Below, one piece after another: positions 25,901-34,959 of a DNA stretch of 64,000 nucleotides. Numbering within the stretch: the stretch's first letter is position 1; each line of letters opens with the position of its first letter. Both the position numbers and the translations under genes were made by a program. Origin of the DNA: Euborellia annulipes (lineage: Eukaryota; Arthropoda; Insecta; Dermaptera; Anisolabididae); NCBI GenBank assembly GCA_023213315.1, contig JAKCPI010007810.1, forward strand, positions 62,001 to 126,000, read 5' to 3'. Below the pieces are notes generated by a model. It saw only the letters and a list, made by a program, of their open reading frames with translations, was not told the DNA's origin and made no database searches.

Positions 25901-28900
25901 GCCAAAAAACGCAAATGAGCGTATCTCAATACTCTTGGAGGAGGGGTTAAAAATTTTTGAATAATGGCAAATATCATCAATATAAACATAATTAATTGGA
26001 ATGCAAATGGCTTAAGATATAAATTAGCCGAATTAATCTATTTTGCCCAAAGCCCAAATACACGACGTTCATGTCCAGGAATAAACAATTATATAATAAG
26101 AACTGGACTTGGGATAGAATCCATCTCGGAACACATCAACCAGCTGTACAAAAAGTTCGAAAGCAGAATCCGTGTACACGAAAATCCAACACTGGAGCCA
26201 AGAAGTGAATCGATTTAACTTATACGTATTTTTATTTAAAATTATTATTTACACTTTTTATAAAAACACTTTTTCTTTTTCTTTTTTCCAAGATATTGGG
26301 TTTTTAAAAAAAATTTTCCCAAAGGTGTAAAATGGAAAAAAAAAACAGTGGAAGTCAAAAATTGTATAAATAAATAGGAAAATGGTTTAGGGGCGAAGGC
26401 TCGATACCATAAATGTATATATATATGTAAAAAAAAAAATTGTAATCTGACCAAATAAAATATTATTATTATTATTATTATTATCATATGGACTTTTGAC
26501 CAGAGAAAGATGATTTGCGTATCGTCCTTTTATTTGTAACTATTTGATGGAACAAGCAATAAGCAATACACAAAATGTCTTTCTCTGACTGAAAAATATT
26601 ACAATCGATTATTAAATACCTTTTAAATTGATTAGTCACCCACATCTTTGCAGTTAAGTAATGCCAAGCGCGGCGAAACCTCGGGTGGGTGACCCCGAGA
26701 AATCAGCGTTATCAATGTCCTCGGGAAGTTTTAAATTGATTGATACCGATGGCTACCGGGGAACTTTGAAAACGCTGATTTTCATTTCACGGTATACAAA
26801 CACGTAAATCATTGCAGTTAAGCGCGCAAAGCCTCGGGTTGGTGACCCCCACGAATCAGCGATTTCAAAGTCCCCCCGGTAGCTATCGGTATAAATAAAT
26901 TGAAAACGCTGATTCCTGGGGGTCACCAACCCGAGGTTTTGCGCGCTTAACTGCAATGATTTAGGTGTTTGTATAAGTATATATACAAACCCTAAATGGA
27001 TGATGTTATGCACGAAGGAACCAAGCGCCAATAACATAAATCTGAGATAAGGGGCATTTCATTTGCACAATTGAAAACAAACCCAATGACTTTTTTTCTT
27101 GTTTTATAATTGAAATACTCAAACTAGTAGATTTATTCTTGGACAGTAGAAGGTGTTGATTCAATGAAGACAAAACAATTTTTCAAAAATTATTTTGATT
27201 TATTTTTCCTTGTTTTATACAAAAAAAGTACACAGAGTAATAATGTTGTGATTTAAATAAAGAAGTAGATGTTATTTTTCTCTAAAAGATAGGGGTCTTA
27301 TCTCAATTTCGATCATAATGGCGCTTGGTTCTTTTATGCATAACATCGTCCAAATGGCCTCAGCAGCCGAGAGGGCAAATATAAAAAATTTCAAATTTTA
27401 TACCCTTTGACCATGACCAGAGAGAGAATAAATATAATTTTATTTAGAATTCCTTCCAATTTTTTTTTTTTTTTTTTTAGATATAAATGCGAATCCTGTT
27501 CGGAGCTTCGTGATGCAGAGACATCGATAGAAATTGAGCAAAGTCCTGCTCATCTCATACTCTGTTTAAACATGTTCCGTTTCTCGGCCTCAACGGGTCG
27601 AAGGACTAAATTATTAAGGACAATTGTCCCTACACTTAACATATCTCTACCCGTCATAGGATCTAAAGTAAGTTTTTTCGTTTTTTTTAACACAATTAGT
27701 GAAAAAAAACTTTTAAGTTAAAAATAAATAAGTTAAGCACAAGAGAAAATGTGCGTGTTTGGATTCATGATTCATGATGGTATTTTTTCCCATTCAATAA
27801 CTTATTGTCAAGATAAAAGTGAATTATGGCTGTTGTATATTATTCTTAGGAAAGGAGATCGATCTGCAGCCAGGAGAATAAAAAAAAAATTTTGAATTTG
27901 TCCCGAAGAAGGACGCAAAACGTAGACCAAAACCGACCGGCTTATAAAGTTTGCCCTCTCCGAGGGGTGCAAACACCGCAAAATGTATGCCCTCTTTTCA
28001 GTTTTTCGCTTATATATCGTAAACTAAGCATATTTTGTGCACCATAATACATCAGAAAGTTGTAGAGCATAAAATTTGCTAAAATTTGGTCGGTAAAACG
28101 AATTTCCAAACCCAATATTAACCGAGATAAGGCCGATCAAAGTTTCTATTTCGAGAAACTTTGAACTTTTTCCAATTTTTCGCTTCTATTTCGTAAACTA
28201 AACATCTTTTGTGCATCTTAGTACAATAAAAAATTGTAATCTTCAATTCAAGATGTTCCTTTCTCGACACTCTTGGTTGAATTTAGGTGGTAGGTTTTCA
28301 AATTATTAATTTTTAAATTTTATTAATAGAGATTTTTTTTTTTTTTAGTTCGGTTTACAATGCCTAACCTAAGCATCTGTAAATTTTAAAAATAAAAAAT
28401 TGTAGAGTATTAAATTTGCTAAAATTTGGTTGATACATCGAATTTGTAAACTCAATATTAACAGAGATACGGCTGACCGAATTGTCTATTTGTTTTACAT
28501 TTCGAGAAACTTTTATGATATGATTCCTGGTTATTTTACATTTATTTGCTATTGTTTAACACTAATGTTAAGCAAAAACTATCCTGATCGTAATTTAAAA
28601 TAAAATTTAAAAAAATATATATATAAAAATCTGTGATTTTTCTCAAAAATTCGAAAAATTGTTCTACAAAAGCAAACTTTGATCAAAAAGATTATTTTTC
28701 CCTTTATTTTTAGCGTAGAAGAAACGAAAATTTCATATGCAAAAACCAAACCCAAAAATCGCGTTGACCGGTGTAATCTTTATTTAATATTTTTGAAATT
28801 TTATTTCAAATATTGGGCTAATGATTTATATGGATATATATGTTTTTTTACTTTCTCTTAGCCTATATATTTTAATGAGAAGAAATAAAAGTGAATATAT

Positions 28901-31900
28901 AATTCTCACTTTGAAGAATTAAAAAAATTTCTTTTCCCAGTTTTTTTAATTTTTATTCTTTTATGAAAGCCTGGCATTGTCGGGGATCTAAGGCGCCCCG
29001 GTCTAGGGGACCGAGAGACTAAGAATATATGTTTATTACTATTGTTAAAACAAAAATTGTAAACACATTATATTTGTTAATTAATAAATATATTATATTT
29101 TATTAAACTTATCTAACGATTTGCTAATGAACCTGCGATAGCATGACTTTCAGTCATGTAATATGTTAGTCTGATCTCATATAAATTTTCTTGACTTATT
29201 ACACCCAAAAACAAAATAATTTCGAATTCGACCTCTGGCTTTAATGATAATTTAAAATCCCATAACTTCCTATCTTTTTTTTTTTTAGGTTTCTTATCGT
29301 CTTTATGCCAAGGTACTTCATTCGGGAACAAGTTTAGATTGTGGACATTATTATACCATTGCCAGAGATTGTAATCAAGGCAAATGGTATTTATTTAATG
29401 ATAGTTTTGTAACAAGTAGAGAAACTGAATCTTCCTCTTCAGAAGAGACACCATATATTTTGTTTTATGAAAAAACCGAAGAGCCATCGATTTCTACAAC
29501 TCCGCCACTTCCTAAAAGACTTAGAGATCTCGTAGAAAAGGATAAGGCTTCCTATCTCAAACAACAAAATAACGAGGTGATTTTATTTTAAATTTAAAAT
29601 CTGGTGTGGCTGGTTGCACAGCACCCGACTTTCTCTTACCTTCGTTTATTCAAAGTTGGTCTGCACTTGTAACGCTCATTCAATAAAACGCACAATTTAC
29701 TTTCTTTTCAAAAGTTTTTATTGATAATTGAAGTAGGTCTCTATCTTTATATACGAATAAATGACCTGTTTAGACAAATGACCAGCTCTTGCTGTTCCCA
29801 GTGACGTCATTTCAGAGGGGTGAGAGCAAATGCCCCCACCCCCACAAATGTGTCACTAGCTGCTCCACAGGCCACCATTATAGTTAAATTTTTGGATGAC
29901 ATTTTGACATAATTGTGGCTCAATCTCATCAATGATTCGAATAATTTCATCCTATAGTTCTGGAATCGATTGTGGATTGTTTATTTTAACCCCAAAGAAA
30001 ATAGTCTAACGGTGTTAGATCACACGATCTTGGCCACTTCACCATTTCTTGCTATAATTCTTCCAGGAAATGTTTTTCTCAATATTGAAACCACCTATCC
30101 TCTAGGTCGATATCATTCAGTTTAGGCCAAAAAAATTCAGTTACCATCTCACGATCTCGAACACCATTCAATGTTACAGCATTGCCAGCAACATTTTGAA
30201 AGAAATCGCCTCCAAGATCGTATGATCTAACACAGGTGGACTATTTTCTTTGGGGCTATGCGAAAAACCAGGTTTATAAAAACAATCCACAATCGATTCC
30301 AGAACTATAGGATGAAATTATTCAAGGCATTGGCGAGATAGACTCAAAATTATGTTGAAATGTTATCGAAATTGTAACAAAAGTGATGGCCTGTGGAGCA
30401 GCAAGAGCTGAGCTGGTTGGAAATTGTTTTTCGCATATAAATGGCATACTTCAATTATCAATAAAAACCTTTTTGAAATCAATGTAAATTTTGTGTTTTA
30501 TCGAATGTTTAAACAATCTGTCTAATTTGCAAACCCTATAAATTATTACCTCATTTCTCTATTCCATCCTTCACCCTATTGGGATCCTCTCCAAGTTGCA
30601 ATTCTCTGTCCTCGGCCTCTGGCGATTTTATTTATGCCGTCGTGCCATCTCTCAGACCTTCCTGGTCGCTAATATATGCAATGTCGGTTAATCTTTAGAA
30701 TAAAGTGCCAGCCCTCGCACTGACTGACTAGTTCACTCTTTAGACATTAGCTCAACATTCATGATTCTTTCGTTCTTCAATATATATTTTTACTTACTTT
30801 TTTGGGTTTTTTCTTTCTCCATTGTAATTTAGATGACAAAAATCTTGCGCATGACCTGTTCTGATTGAGATAAGTAAAGAAATTAATTAAATAGATTTGA
30901 AAATATAAAAAATAATTTTATCGAAAATTGTTTATTATTTTTTTTTTTAATAATAAATGATAAAGGAGCTAACTTCAGATGATAATTGAAAAAAAAAAAT
31001 AAAGAATAATTTTTTTTTAATCCGCCCCTGCTCAACATTCATTATTCTTTCGTTCTTTTCATTTAGGCGCGCTATTTGTTTTGTCACTAAGACCGAGAAT
31101 TCCCTAGTTTTTTAAAATTTTTTTTTTATCGAAGGAAACCGAACTGCAACCGAAGGACCGAAACAATTAGGTCGTGACCCCTGAAGTTGTTTTGTCACTA
31201 GTGTCGACTTCGGTTCGGTTTCGGATCGGTTCGGCTCGTCTCAGTTCGGTTCGAAACCATCCAGTTAGAAGCTATTCGGTAGCCCTTAAAAATAAATTTT
31301 CGGTCCCTTCGGGCCCGAAAATTTTTTATGCATTTTTTAAAAGCTACCGAATCGCTTCTAACTGGATGGTTTTGAACCGAACTGAGCCGAGCCGAACCAA
31401 ACCGAACCGAACCGAAGCCGAGAATTCCCTAGTTGTTTTGAATTTTTTTCTAAAAATAAAAGAACCGAACTTAAAACCGAAGGTCTCGAGCCGCCTCCGG
31501 CGGCTCTCGGACAAGGGATCCCTGCAAGTTCTTTAAAATATTCTGGATGAATATTTTTTAATTTAAAACAGAACCGACCTTAATTAACCGAAGGTCTCGA
31601 GCCGCCTCCGGCGGCTCTCGGACAAGGGATCCCTGCAACTTCTTTAAAATATTCTGGATGGATATTTTTTATTTAAAACAGAACCTACTATTTACCAAAA
31701 GACACGGGCCTCCATCGGTGGCCCGCGGACCCAAAGATGTTCTTAATAAGAGTAGCAAACTCGAGCCTTTCTACTAAAAAAAAAAGTCAGTGAATACTTT
31801 TAACTTTTAATACAACATGAAGTTAGCTCCTTTATCGTTCAATATTTTTAAAAACAAACTATTTTCGATAAAATTATTTTTTATATTTTCAACTCTATTT

Positions 31901-34463
31901 AATTAATTTCTTTACTTATCTCAATCAAAATAGGTCAGGCGCAAGGTTTTTGTCATCTAAATTAGAATGGAGAAAGAAAAAACCCAAAAAAGTAAAGCCG
32001 AGAATTCCCTAGTTGTTTTGAATTTTTTTCCAAAAATAAAAGAACCGAAGGTCGAGACCCCTGCAAGTTGTTAAAAAAAAAAAACGATTCTTACCTTATT
32101 CTGACCTCTCCTCGGCATCATCCTTCTCGCAATCAAACCAAGATCCATACAAAATTTCAATACTTGCAATTTTCCATCCATTCCAGATTCATGCTTTCGA
32201 TACAAATCGGTCAAAAAAAAGGAGATCAATTCTCTCACTCATTGTGGAACTTAGATAAATGATAATAAAAGCAAATGCTAGACAAAAATGGGAATTCCAG
32301 ACAGCAAAAATGGCAAAATGGCCAAAAAAAATTTAATAAAAAAGCACAACACAAAATAATAACTCGCCCAGGAGATGAATGTAAAAATATATCTTAGAGG
32401 CCGGGGAGATGAATATTTATATTTATATTTATATATATATAGTGAGATTTATATTAAATGGCTTCTTATAAAAATGAAATAGTGAGAACGAATCATAAAA
32501 AGAAGAACGAAAGAATCACGAATGAATCACCTCAGCGCCCTCTAGGTGGCCTGGCACTTTATTCTAAAGATTAGCCGCAATGGCTGTTACCCGGGTTCTC
32601 GTTCGGATTGTGTCATTAGGGATTCTGCCTGGTGACAAAAAAGTTCTGATAATTTTTTTTGATATTTCCACAGTAGCGAAATACCGTGTAGGTAAATAAA
32701 TTTACACAACTCGACGAATAATAACTTTAAGATAAAAACAAAGAAATTACAACAAATTTTCAAAATTGCATCCTTGAATCTCATTTTCTTAATCGCTTAC
32801 GGATGTTGGCGACAATGCTCGCACAACATTTTCACAATCGACTCTCTCCACAATCGTCAAAATCACCGCCAGGTGCTCAAAAAGGGTCAGCAGAAGACAG
32901 CAACAGAGAGAACTATCGACTTCAGCTATTTGCAAACGTAGCAACATCCGTAAGCGAATAAGAAAATGTATCGAGGTTCAAGGAGACAATTTTGAAAATT
33001 TGATGTAATTTTTTTTGTTTTTATCTTATTGTTATTGATCTAATAAAATTTATTATTCGTTGAATTTTGTAAATTTATTTACCTTCAGGGTATTTCTGAT
33101 AAACTTTACGGTCTATTTTCCGTGATACACAGAAATAAATGAATACCTTCGTACAGAAACAATATTGGTTTATTTATTCGTTAATTTTTCTTACAACAAT
33201 ACTACTATGTAAACATAAACATACCCCGTCACCATAGATACCACCACACACACACACACTCATTCACTCACCCCTACCCACAATTTCTGTACTGTGGAAA
33301 TAAATAAAACAGAACATTTTTGTCACCCTGTATATATAGATCAGAACTTTTTTGTCACCCTGTATATATATAGATAGATATTATAGATAAATTAAATATT
33401 CATATATATATCTCTTAAAACGAGACAAAACTAAAAGTTGTTTTGTGCCAACACTAGATTGCTTTGAAATTTTATTTTCTATTTTAAATTATTAGTGACC
33501 TTAAATGTCTATTTTTTTACAAATTGACTTATTAAGCTTACTTTTTAATTTTCTAAATTATTATGTTAGCTTTTTTCATAATTATGAACTTGCAGTGCAG
33601 TGGCGCAACCAGAATTTGGCCCCATGGAGGGGACGTTATGACTTTTGTAAGAGATTTCCATTTGCCAGAGGGTTTCAAAGCTATTATATTGATAGATAAT
33701 AATAAATAAAACATTTCATCTCCTGGTTGCACAGCCATGGCTAGGGGATAATGGATTTTCAAGTCATAATTAGATGAATTTTTCTCCCTTCTGGAGTGGA
33801 GTTGCCCCTCTGGTTGCGCCACTGACACCTTGTTTTTTGTTCAGCCCAAATTGTATAGAAAATGTGAACAAAGCTTTGGTTTTGACCCGGAAGGATTTGG
33901 TTCCACTTGTCTATCGATGAAAAGAGCCAGAACGCTAGCGCTAGAACCTACTCAAGTGAGCGCTCTTTCTTTTTCTTTTTCTTTTTTTAATAGATAATAG
34001 GACCAAGGGAATAAATAAAATTAACATTTTTTTCTTTTTTAATTTTCAAAAGAGTCAAATTGATATTTTATTTTAAAATTTATTGACATTTAAAACATTC
34101 AATTAACAATCATTTAAAAGTTTCTTATGAATATTTTAGAGCATTTTTTTTTCAATCAAATATTCTCAACATTCATATTTTCATTTTCTCTTATAAATAT
34201 ATATATATATATTCTATTCTAAATCTTGTGTGATATTCATAGAATAAAAACAAATACAACATTATTTTTAATTTCTATTGATTAATATTTATTTATAAAT
34301 AACTTTGTTCTAGGCAAGAAAAAGAAGGAGGCATCAAGATTTTGACCCTCCTGGAAGTCCGGCTGGGAGGCCTGAGGATTCCGACGATGATAGCAAAGGC
34401 CCTCCCCCGAGTAATTGTGGGAGCGGATTAACGTTTGAATCATCCAACAGATTCATCTTTTAA
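13961..34463 (+). CDS. USP38-like: Ubiquitin carboxyl-terminal hydrolase, USP35/USP38-like (13 exons, complete)
   Basis: Exons: 13961-14097, 14159-14364, 16151-16483, 16550-16728, 17244-17417, 17484-17821, 20574-20759, 20841-21100, 24059-24380, 27481-27667, 29289-29576, 33845-33955, 34314-34463. All junctions are GT-AG and phases match, giving about 956 residues against roughly 1,040 for human USP38 (family knowledge). Residues 1 to about 430 are helical, ARM-like as in USP35/38. The catalytic core follows: Cys box GLDNLGNTCFMNSVLQALF (Cys about 442), QQDSSEFLSYLLD, zinc-finger CxxC pairs (TCMEC, CESC), His box SLDCGHYYTIARD (His about 794) and WYLFNDSFV. It is a cysteine protease that removes ubiquitin from proteins. 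The basic, acidic C-tail ends ESSNRFIF. Introns carry most of the transposons described here. A candidate AATAAA is at 34518-34523. Orthology to USP38 rather than USP35 is inference. Confidence 0.92.
14467..14875 (-). mobile_element. Palindromic hammerhead-bearing element E (USP intron 2)
   Basis: The 13-base duplication AATCAAATATTAT is at 14454-14466 and 14876-14888. Arms of about 170-190 bases are near-perfect inverted copies, each holding the hammerhead-like core and TTTATT/AATAAA. A unique 26-base leader (14850-14875) lies outside the right arm. The left-arm core is intact on the minus strand; the right-arm copy lost three bases after the first box. Confidence 0.75.
14525..14572 (-). ncRNA. 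Hammerhead-like ribozyme motif (element E, intact arm)
   Basis: CTGAAGA, extra T, stem II GGCC/GGCC with an 11-base loop, GAAACGTC. Helix I AATAA/TTATT (5 bp). Helix III ACGT is self-complementary. The arm copy at 14744-14786 (plus) lacks TGG after the box. Confidence 0.6.
14917..16060. repeat. 1.1-kb imperfect palindrome in USP intron 2
   Basis: The left arm from about 14917 (GACAGCAGCAGCTTACTCG near 14938) mirrors the right arm ending near 16060. The centre is near 15344, where TGGAAATTTTCC elements face each other. Arms exceed 400 bases with high identity. The right arm is interrupted by two insertions, about 15514-15605 and 15683-15835. The structure ends about 90 bases before exon 3, with no coding sequence. 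Confidence 0.75.
15697..15828. mobile_element. Hairpin MITE inside the palindrome
   Basis: AGTAAAGGGGTTGGAGAATA at 15697 is mirrored exactly at the right end, with arms of about 58 bases around an AT-rich loop. It interrupts only the right arm of the larger palindrome, so it is younger. Confidence 0.65.
17097..17127 (+). repeat. Fragment of the CTGGTGTG palindrome
   Basis: TGCTGTGCGCCAGTCACACC followed by AGATTTTTT matches the right half of the palindrome at 57343-57434. Isolated fragment in USP intron 4. Confidence 0.5.
18124..18236 (+). repeat. SINE-A 3' end inside hAT
   Basis: ATATGGCCTAAGTTGCCGAA, a TG-rich stretch and an A-tail match the 3' part of the SINE at 40556-40829. The tRNA-like head is missing. 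Confidence 0.55.
18290..18786 (+). repeat. Copy of the TACTTTCTCTTACC/CTGGTGTG repeat family
   Basis: It follows the same order as 56795-57434: AAGTTGAAATTTTATATTTA, AGTACTTTACTGATG, the CTTTACTCTTGTACT block, then the palindrome ATCTGGTGTG..CACACCAGAT at 18701-18786. Truncated at its left end. Confidence 0.65.
19287..19397. repeat. Solo CTGGTGTG palindrome
   Basis: ATCTGGTGTGAG at the left and CAGTCACACCAGATTTTT at the right, with the internal inverted pair around TTTCGATTACCGAAGGTAAG. It lies outside any longer copy of the family. Confidence 0.6.
19477..20108. mobile_element. TTAA-flanked TIR element in USP intron 6
   Basis: TTAA-GGGGGTTCAGGAG at 19477-19493 is mirrored by CTCCTGAACCCCC-TTAA at 20092-20108. 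Thirteen-base terminal repeats with a TTAA target suggest a piggyBac/Kolobok-type non-autonomous element. No transposase ORF. Confidence 0.65.
20398..20500 (+). repeat. SINE-B copy
   Basis: GCGGTGCTGTG.., CCAGATCCGTGTTTCAATTCC (B-box-like) and CAATAAGTATTGATTATATG follow the same order as the minus strand of 53743-53928. Confidence 0.5.
21309..22205 (-). repeat. TACTTTCTCTTACC/CTGGTGTG family element, interrupted by a SINE
   Basis: On the minus strand it starts TACTTTCTCTTACC at 22205 and ends with the palindrome at 21309-21356. It carries the AAGTACTAGTACTTT and CTGTCTGTCTG landmarks of the family. SINE-A at 21420-21695 splits it, with a target duplication from this repeat. Confidence 0.7.
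21420..21695 (-). mobile_element. tRNA-derived SINE-A, full copy with 12-bp TSD
   Basis: On the minus strand: tRNA-like head with A-box (GGCGTAGTAGGTAGCGTGC) and B-box (GCGGGTTCGGACCC), a body with ATGGCTTAAATA and GGCCTGAGTTGCCGAAAAG, a TG-rich stretch and an A-tail (T-run 21420-21442). GATGTACAATTT flanks both sides (21408-21419 and 21696-21707). Mobilised in trans by a LINE by general SINE biology. Confidence 0.8.
22619..23608. mobile_element. hAT element in USP intron 8, 8-bp TSD
   Basis: CAGCGGCGTAACCAG and CTGGTTACGCCACTG termini; duplication CGTAGGCG at 22611-22618 and 23609-23616. Strong G/C-runs lie at both ends. Inside, 23075-23235 is a minus-strand fragment of the TACTTTCTCTTACC family. 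Confidence 0.8.
24603..25918 (+). pseudogene. LINE ORF1 (gag-like, zinc knuckles), one frameshift
   Basis: The N-terminal 85 codons (24603-24860) and the main 332-codon frame (24920-25918) are in different frames. The second frame is open upstream of 24920 (DYLVNLPIYNSFETLSEID), so a single shift near 24800-24830 separates them. The central FHTYPLPGQNLVKMVLRG segment is typical of Jockey-clade ORF1 (PRE_C2HC type). It is followed by three CCHC knuckles (CFRCLKFNHRSNTC, CMKCGGNHDTREC, CGNCGGPHCANDKHC). The product would be the nucleic-acid chaperone that packages LINE RNA. Confidence 0.85.
25964..26218 (+). pseudogene. LINE ORF2 remnant: endonuclease start fused to C-terminus
   Basis: Residues 1-28 (MANIININIINWNANGLRYK..) match the start of the apurinic-like endonuclease of LINE ORF2. 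From about residue 46 the protein reads as the ORF2 C-terminus (LGIESISEHINQLYKKFESR, HENPTLEP). The reading frame is unbroken across the junction. Catalytic endonuclease residues and all RT motifs are absent. Confidence 0.8.
26640..26975. repeat. 5S-like repeats in palindromic arrangement
   Basis: TGCAGTTAAG followed by CCTCGGG(T/G)TGGTGACCCC and AATCAGCG occurs at about 26650-26708 (plus), 26814-26870 (plus) and 26903-26960 (minus). The AGTTAAGC and GGGTGGGTGACC blocks resemble the internal control region and the 3' half of 5S rRNA. A 5S-derived SINE is possible; it is not a functional 5S gene. Confidence 0.35.
26993..27358. repeat. Palindrome with element-D relic inside
   Basis: Inverted arms of about 37 bases (GGATGATGTTATGCACGAAG against its complement at 27320-27358). 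Between them, 27110-27215 is a minus-strand copy of the 3' half of element D (ATTGAAATACTCAAACTAGT..). Confidence 0.55.
28005..28500. repeat. Diverged tandem repeat, about 170-180 bases, three units
   Basis: The block TCGTAAACTAAGCAT, TTTTGTGCA, AAAATTTGCTAAAATTTGGT and CCAATATTAACCGAGATA recurs at about 28010-28160, partly at 28190-28270, and at 28340-28500. It resembles satellite monomers in USP intron 10. Confidence 0.45.
29593..29645 (+). repeat. Half of the CTGGTGTG palindrome
   Basis: AAAATCTGGTGTGGCTGG..CTTTCTCTTACCTTCG matches the left half of the palindrome at 55199-55291. It begins 17 bases after USP exon 11. Confidence 0.5.
29665..30205 (-). pseudogene. Mariner/Tc-type transposase remnant
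   Basis: Minus strand: NAVTLNGVRDREMV..EFFWPKLNDIDLEDRWFQ, then stops and deletions, then PRSCDLTPLDYFLWG. These are well-known segments of DDE_3 (IS630/Tc1/mariner) transposases, the last being the region of the third catalytic acid. Multiple stops make it non-functional. It forms one arm of a palindrome with the next feature (terminal pairing 29670-29730 against 30445-30510). Confidence 0.75.
30212..30487 (+). pseudogene. Second, inverted mariner transposase C-terminus
   Basis: Plus strand: PRSYDLTQVDYFLWGYAKNQ, NNPQSIPEL, stop, DEI..GIGEIDSKLC, stop, then a C-terminal tail ending at TAA 30485-30487. It is the same family as the minus-strand copy, diverged independently. The two sit head to head in USP intron 11. 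Confidence 0.75.
30685..32580. repeat. Composite foldback region with nested inverted arms
   Basis: Outer pair TAATCTTTAGAATAAAGTGC (30690) mirrored at 32554-32573. Inner pair of about 190 bases, 30790-30985 against 31810-31998. Innermost TTCGGTTCGG-rich palindrome at 31200-31420, containing CCATCCAGTTAGAAGC and its mirror. Between inner arms there are two direct copies of a block beginning GGTCTCGAGCCGCCTCCGGC. No transposase ORF. Confidence 0.6.
32581..33597. other. Intronic stretch, no clear feature
   Basis: AT-rich USP intron 11 sequence with a short CA-rich run near 33240-33262 and a duplicated TTTTTGTCACCCTGTATATA segment (33319 and 33350). A paired AATCGCTTACGGATGTTG / ACATCCGTAAGCGAATAAG inverted repeat is at about 32790-32965. 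Nothing coding. Confidence 0.4.
33598..33824. mobile_element. Short hAT-like MITE next to USP exon 12
   Basis: CAGTGGCGCAACCAGA and TCTGGTTGCGCCACTG are inverted repeats with GC-rich subtermini. An exact 8-base duplication is not evident. Its right end is only about 20 bases from the start of exon 12 (33845), inside the polypyrimidine/branchpoint zone. Confidence 0.65.
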
Positions 34464-34521
34464 TTTTTTTATTTTCAAAAAGATTCTGGATATTATTTTA
34501 TTTTCTTATAATTTAAAAATA

Positions 34522-34528
<7 letters not shown>

Positions 34529-34557
<29 letters not shown>

Positions 34558-34625
34558 GAAAATTTATTATATATATATTATTATATGTATATTTATAAAT
34601 ATATATATTATATATATATATATAT
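34529..34625. repeat. A-tract and (TA)n microsatellite
   Basis: A run of about 25 A at 34529-34553 and TA-rich microsatellite sequence at 34568-34625, within or just after the USP 3' UTR. AATAAA at 34518-34523 immediately precedes the A-tract. Confidence 0.6.
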
Positions 34626-34809
34626 AGAACTGACAGTAAAATTGCCAGCTGAAATATATTAGTGGAAGAAAAAAGTATTAGATTCATAAATTATTAATTA
34701 ATTAATAATAATAATGGAAAATATTTTTTTGATCAGCGTTTTTCAATATGATCAGTATTTTATTCCATATTTAGTCAGAAAATTTTAAATAAAAAAAAAG
34801 TGGACAAAA

Positions 34810-34957
34810 TTTTTTTTTTTATTGCTGTATCGTAGGAGCAAGGCACATACATGTTTGATGAAATAGAAAGTGACCAGTTAAAAAAGAAGAGATTGGCAGT
34901 TCTTGTATGTATTAGACAAGGCCCCCTCATTTCTAGCCAACGATACAGCAATAAAAA
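34810..34957. repeat. Small inverted-repeat element
   Basis: TTTTTATTGCTGTATCGT (34817-34834 approximately) is mirrored by ACGATACAGCAATAAAAAA at 34938-34956. About 140 bases overall, no ORF. Confidence 0.5.
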
Positions 34958-34959
34958 AC

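Larger units (their letters stand above)
24438..26483 (+). mobile_element. Jockey-like LINE, internally deleted, 17-bp TSD
   Basis: Inserted in USP intron 9 and flanked by perfect 17-base copies of TCATATGGACTTTTGAC (24421-24437 and 26484-26500). The 3' end is an (ATT)n tail at 26459-26483. The element keeps ORF1 (gag-like) and a 84-codon ORF2 remnant that joins the endonuclease start to the ORF2 C-terminus. The whole reverse transcriptase is missing. The intact duplication implies that this shortened form itself was inserted. Confidence 0.9.

Noticed and set aside
25420..25989. 189-codon minus-strand ORF
   Set aside because: It is the antisense shadow of the LINE ORF1 zinc-knuckle region; low-complexity hydrophobic composition and no recognisable domain.
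27895..27935. CCCGAAGAAGGACGCAAAACG
   Set aside because: Faint resemblance to the motif, but neither the first box nor stem II is satisfied.
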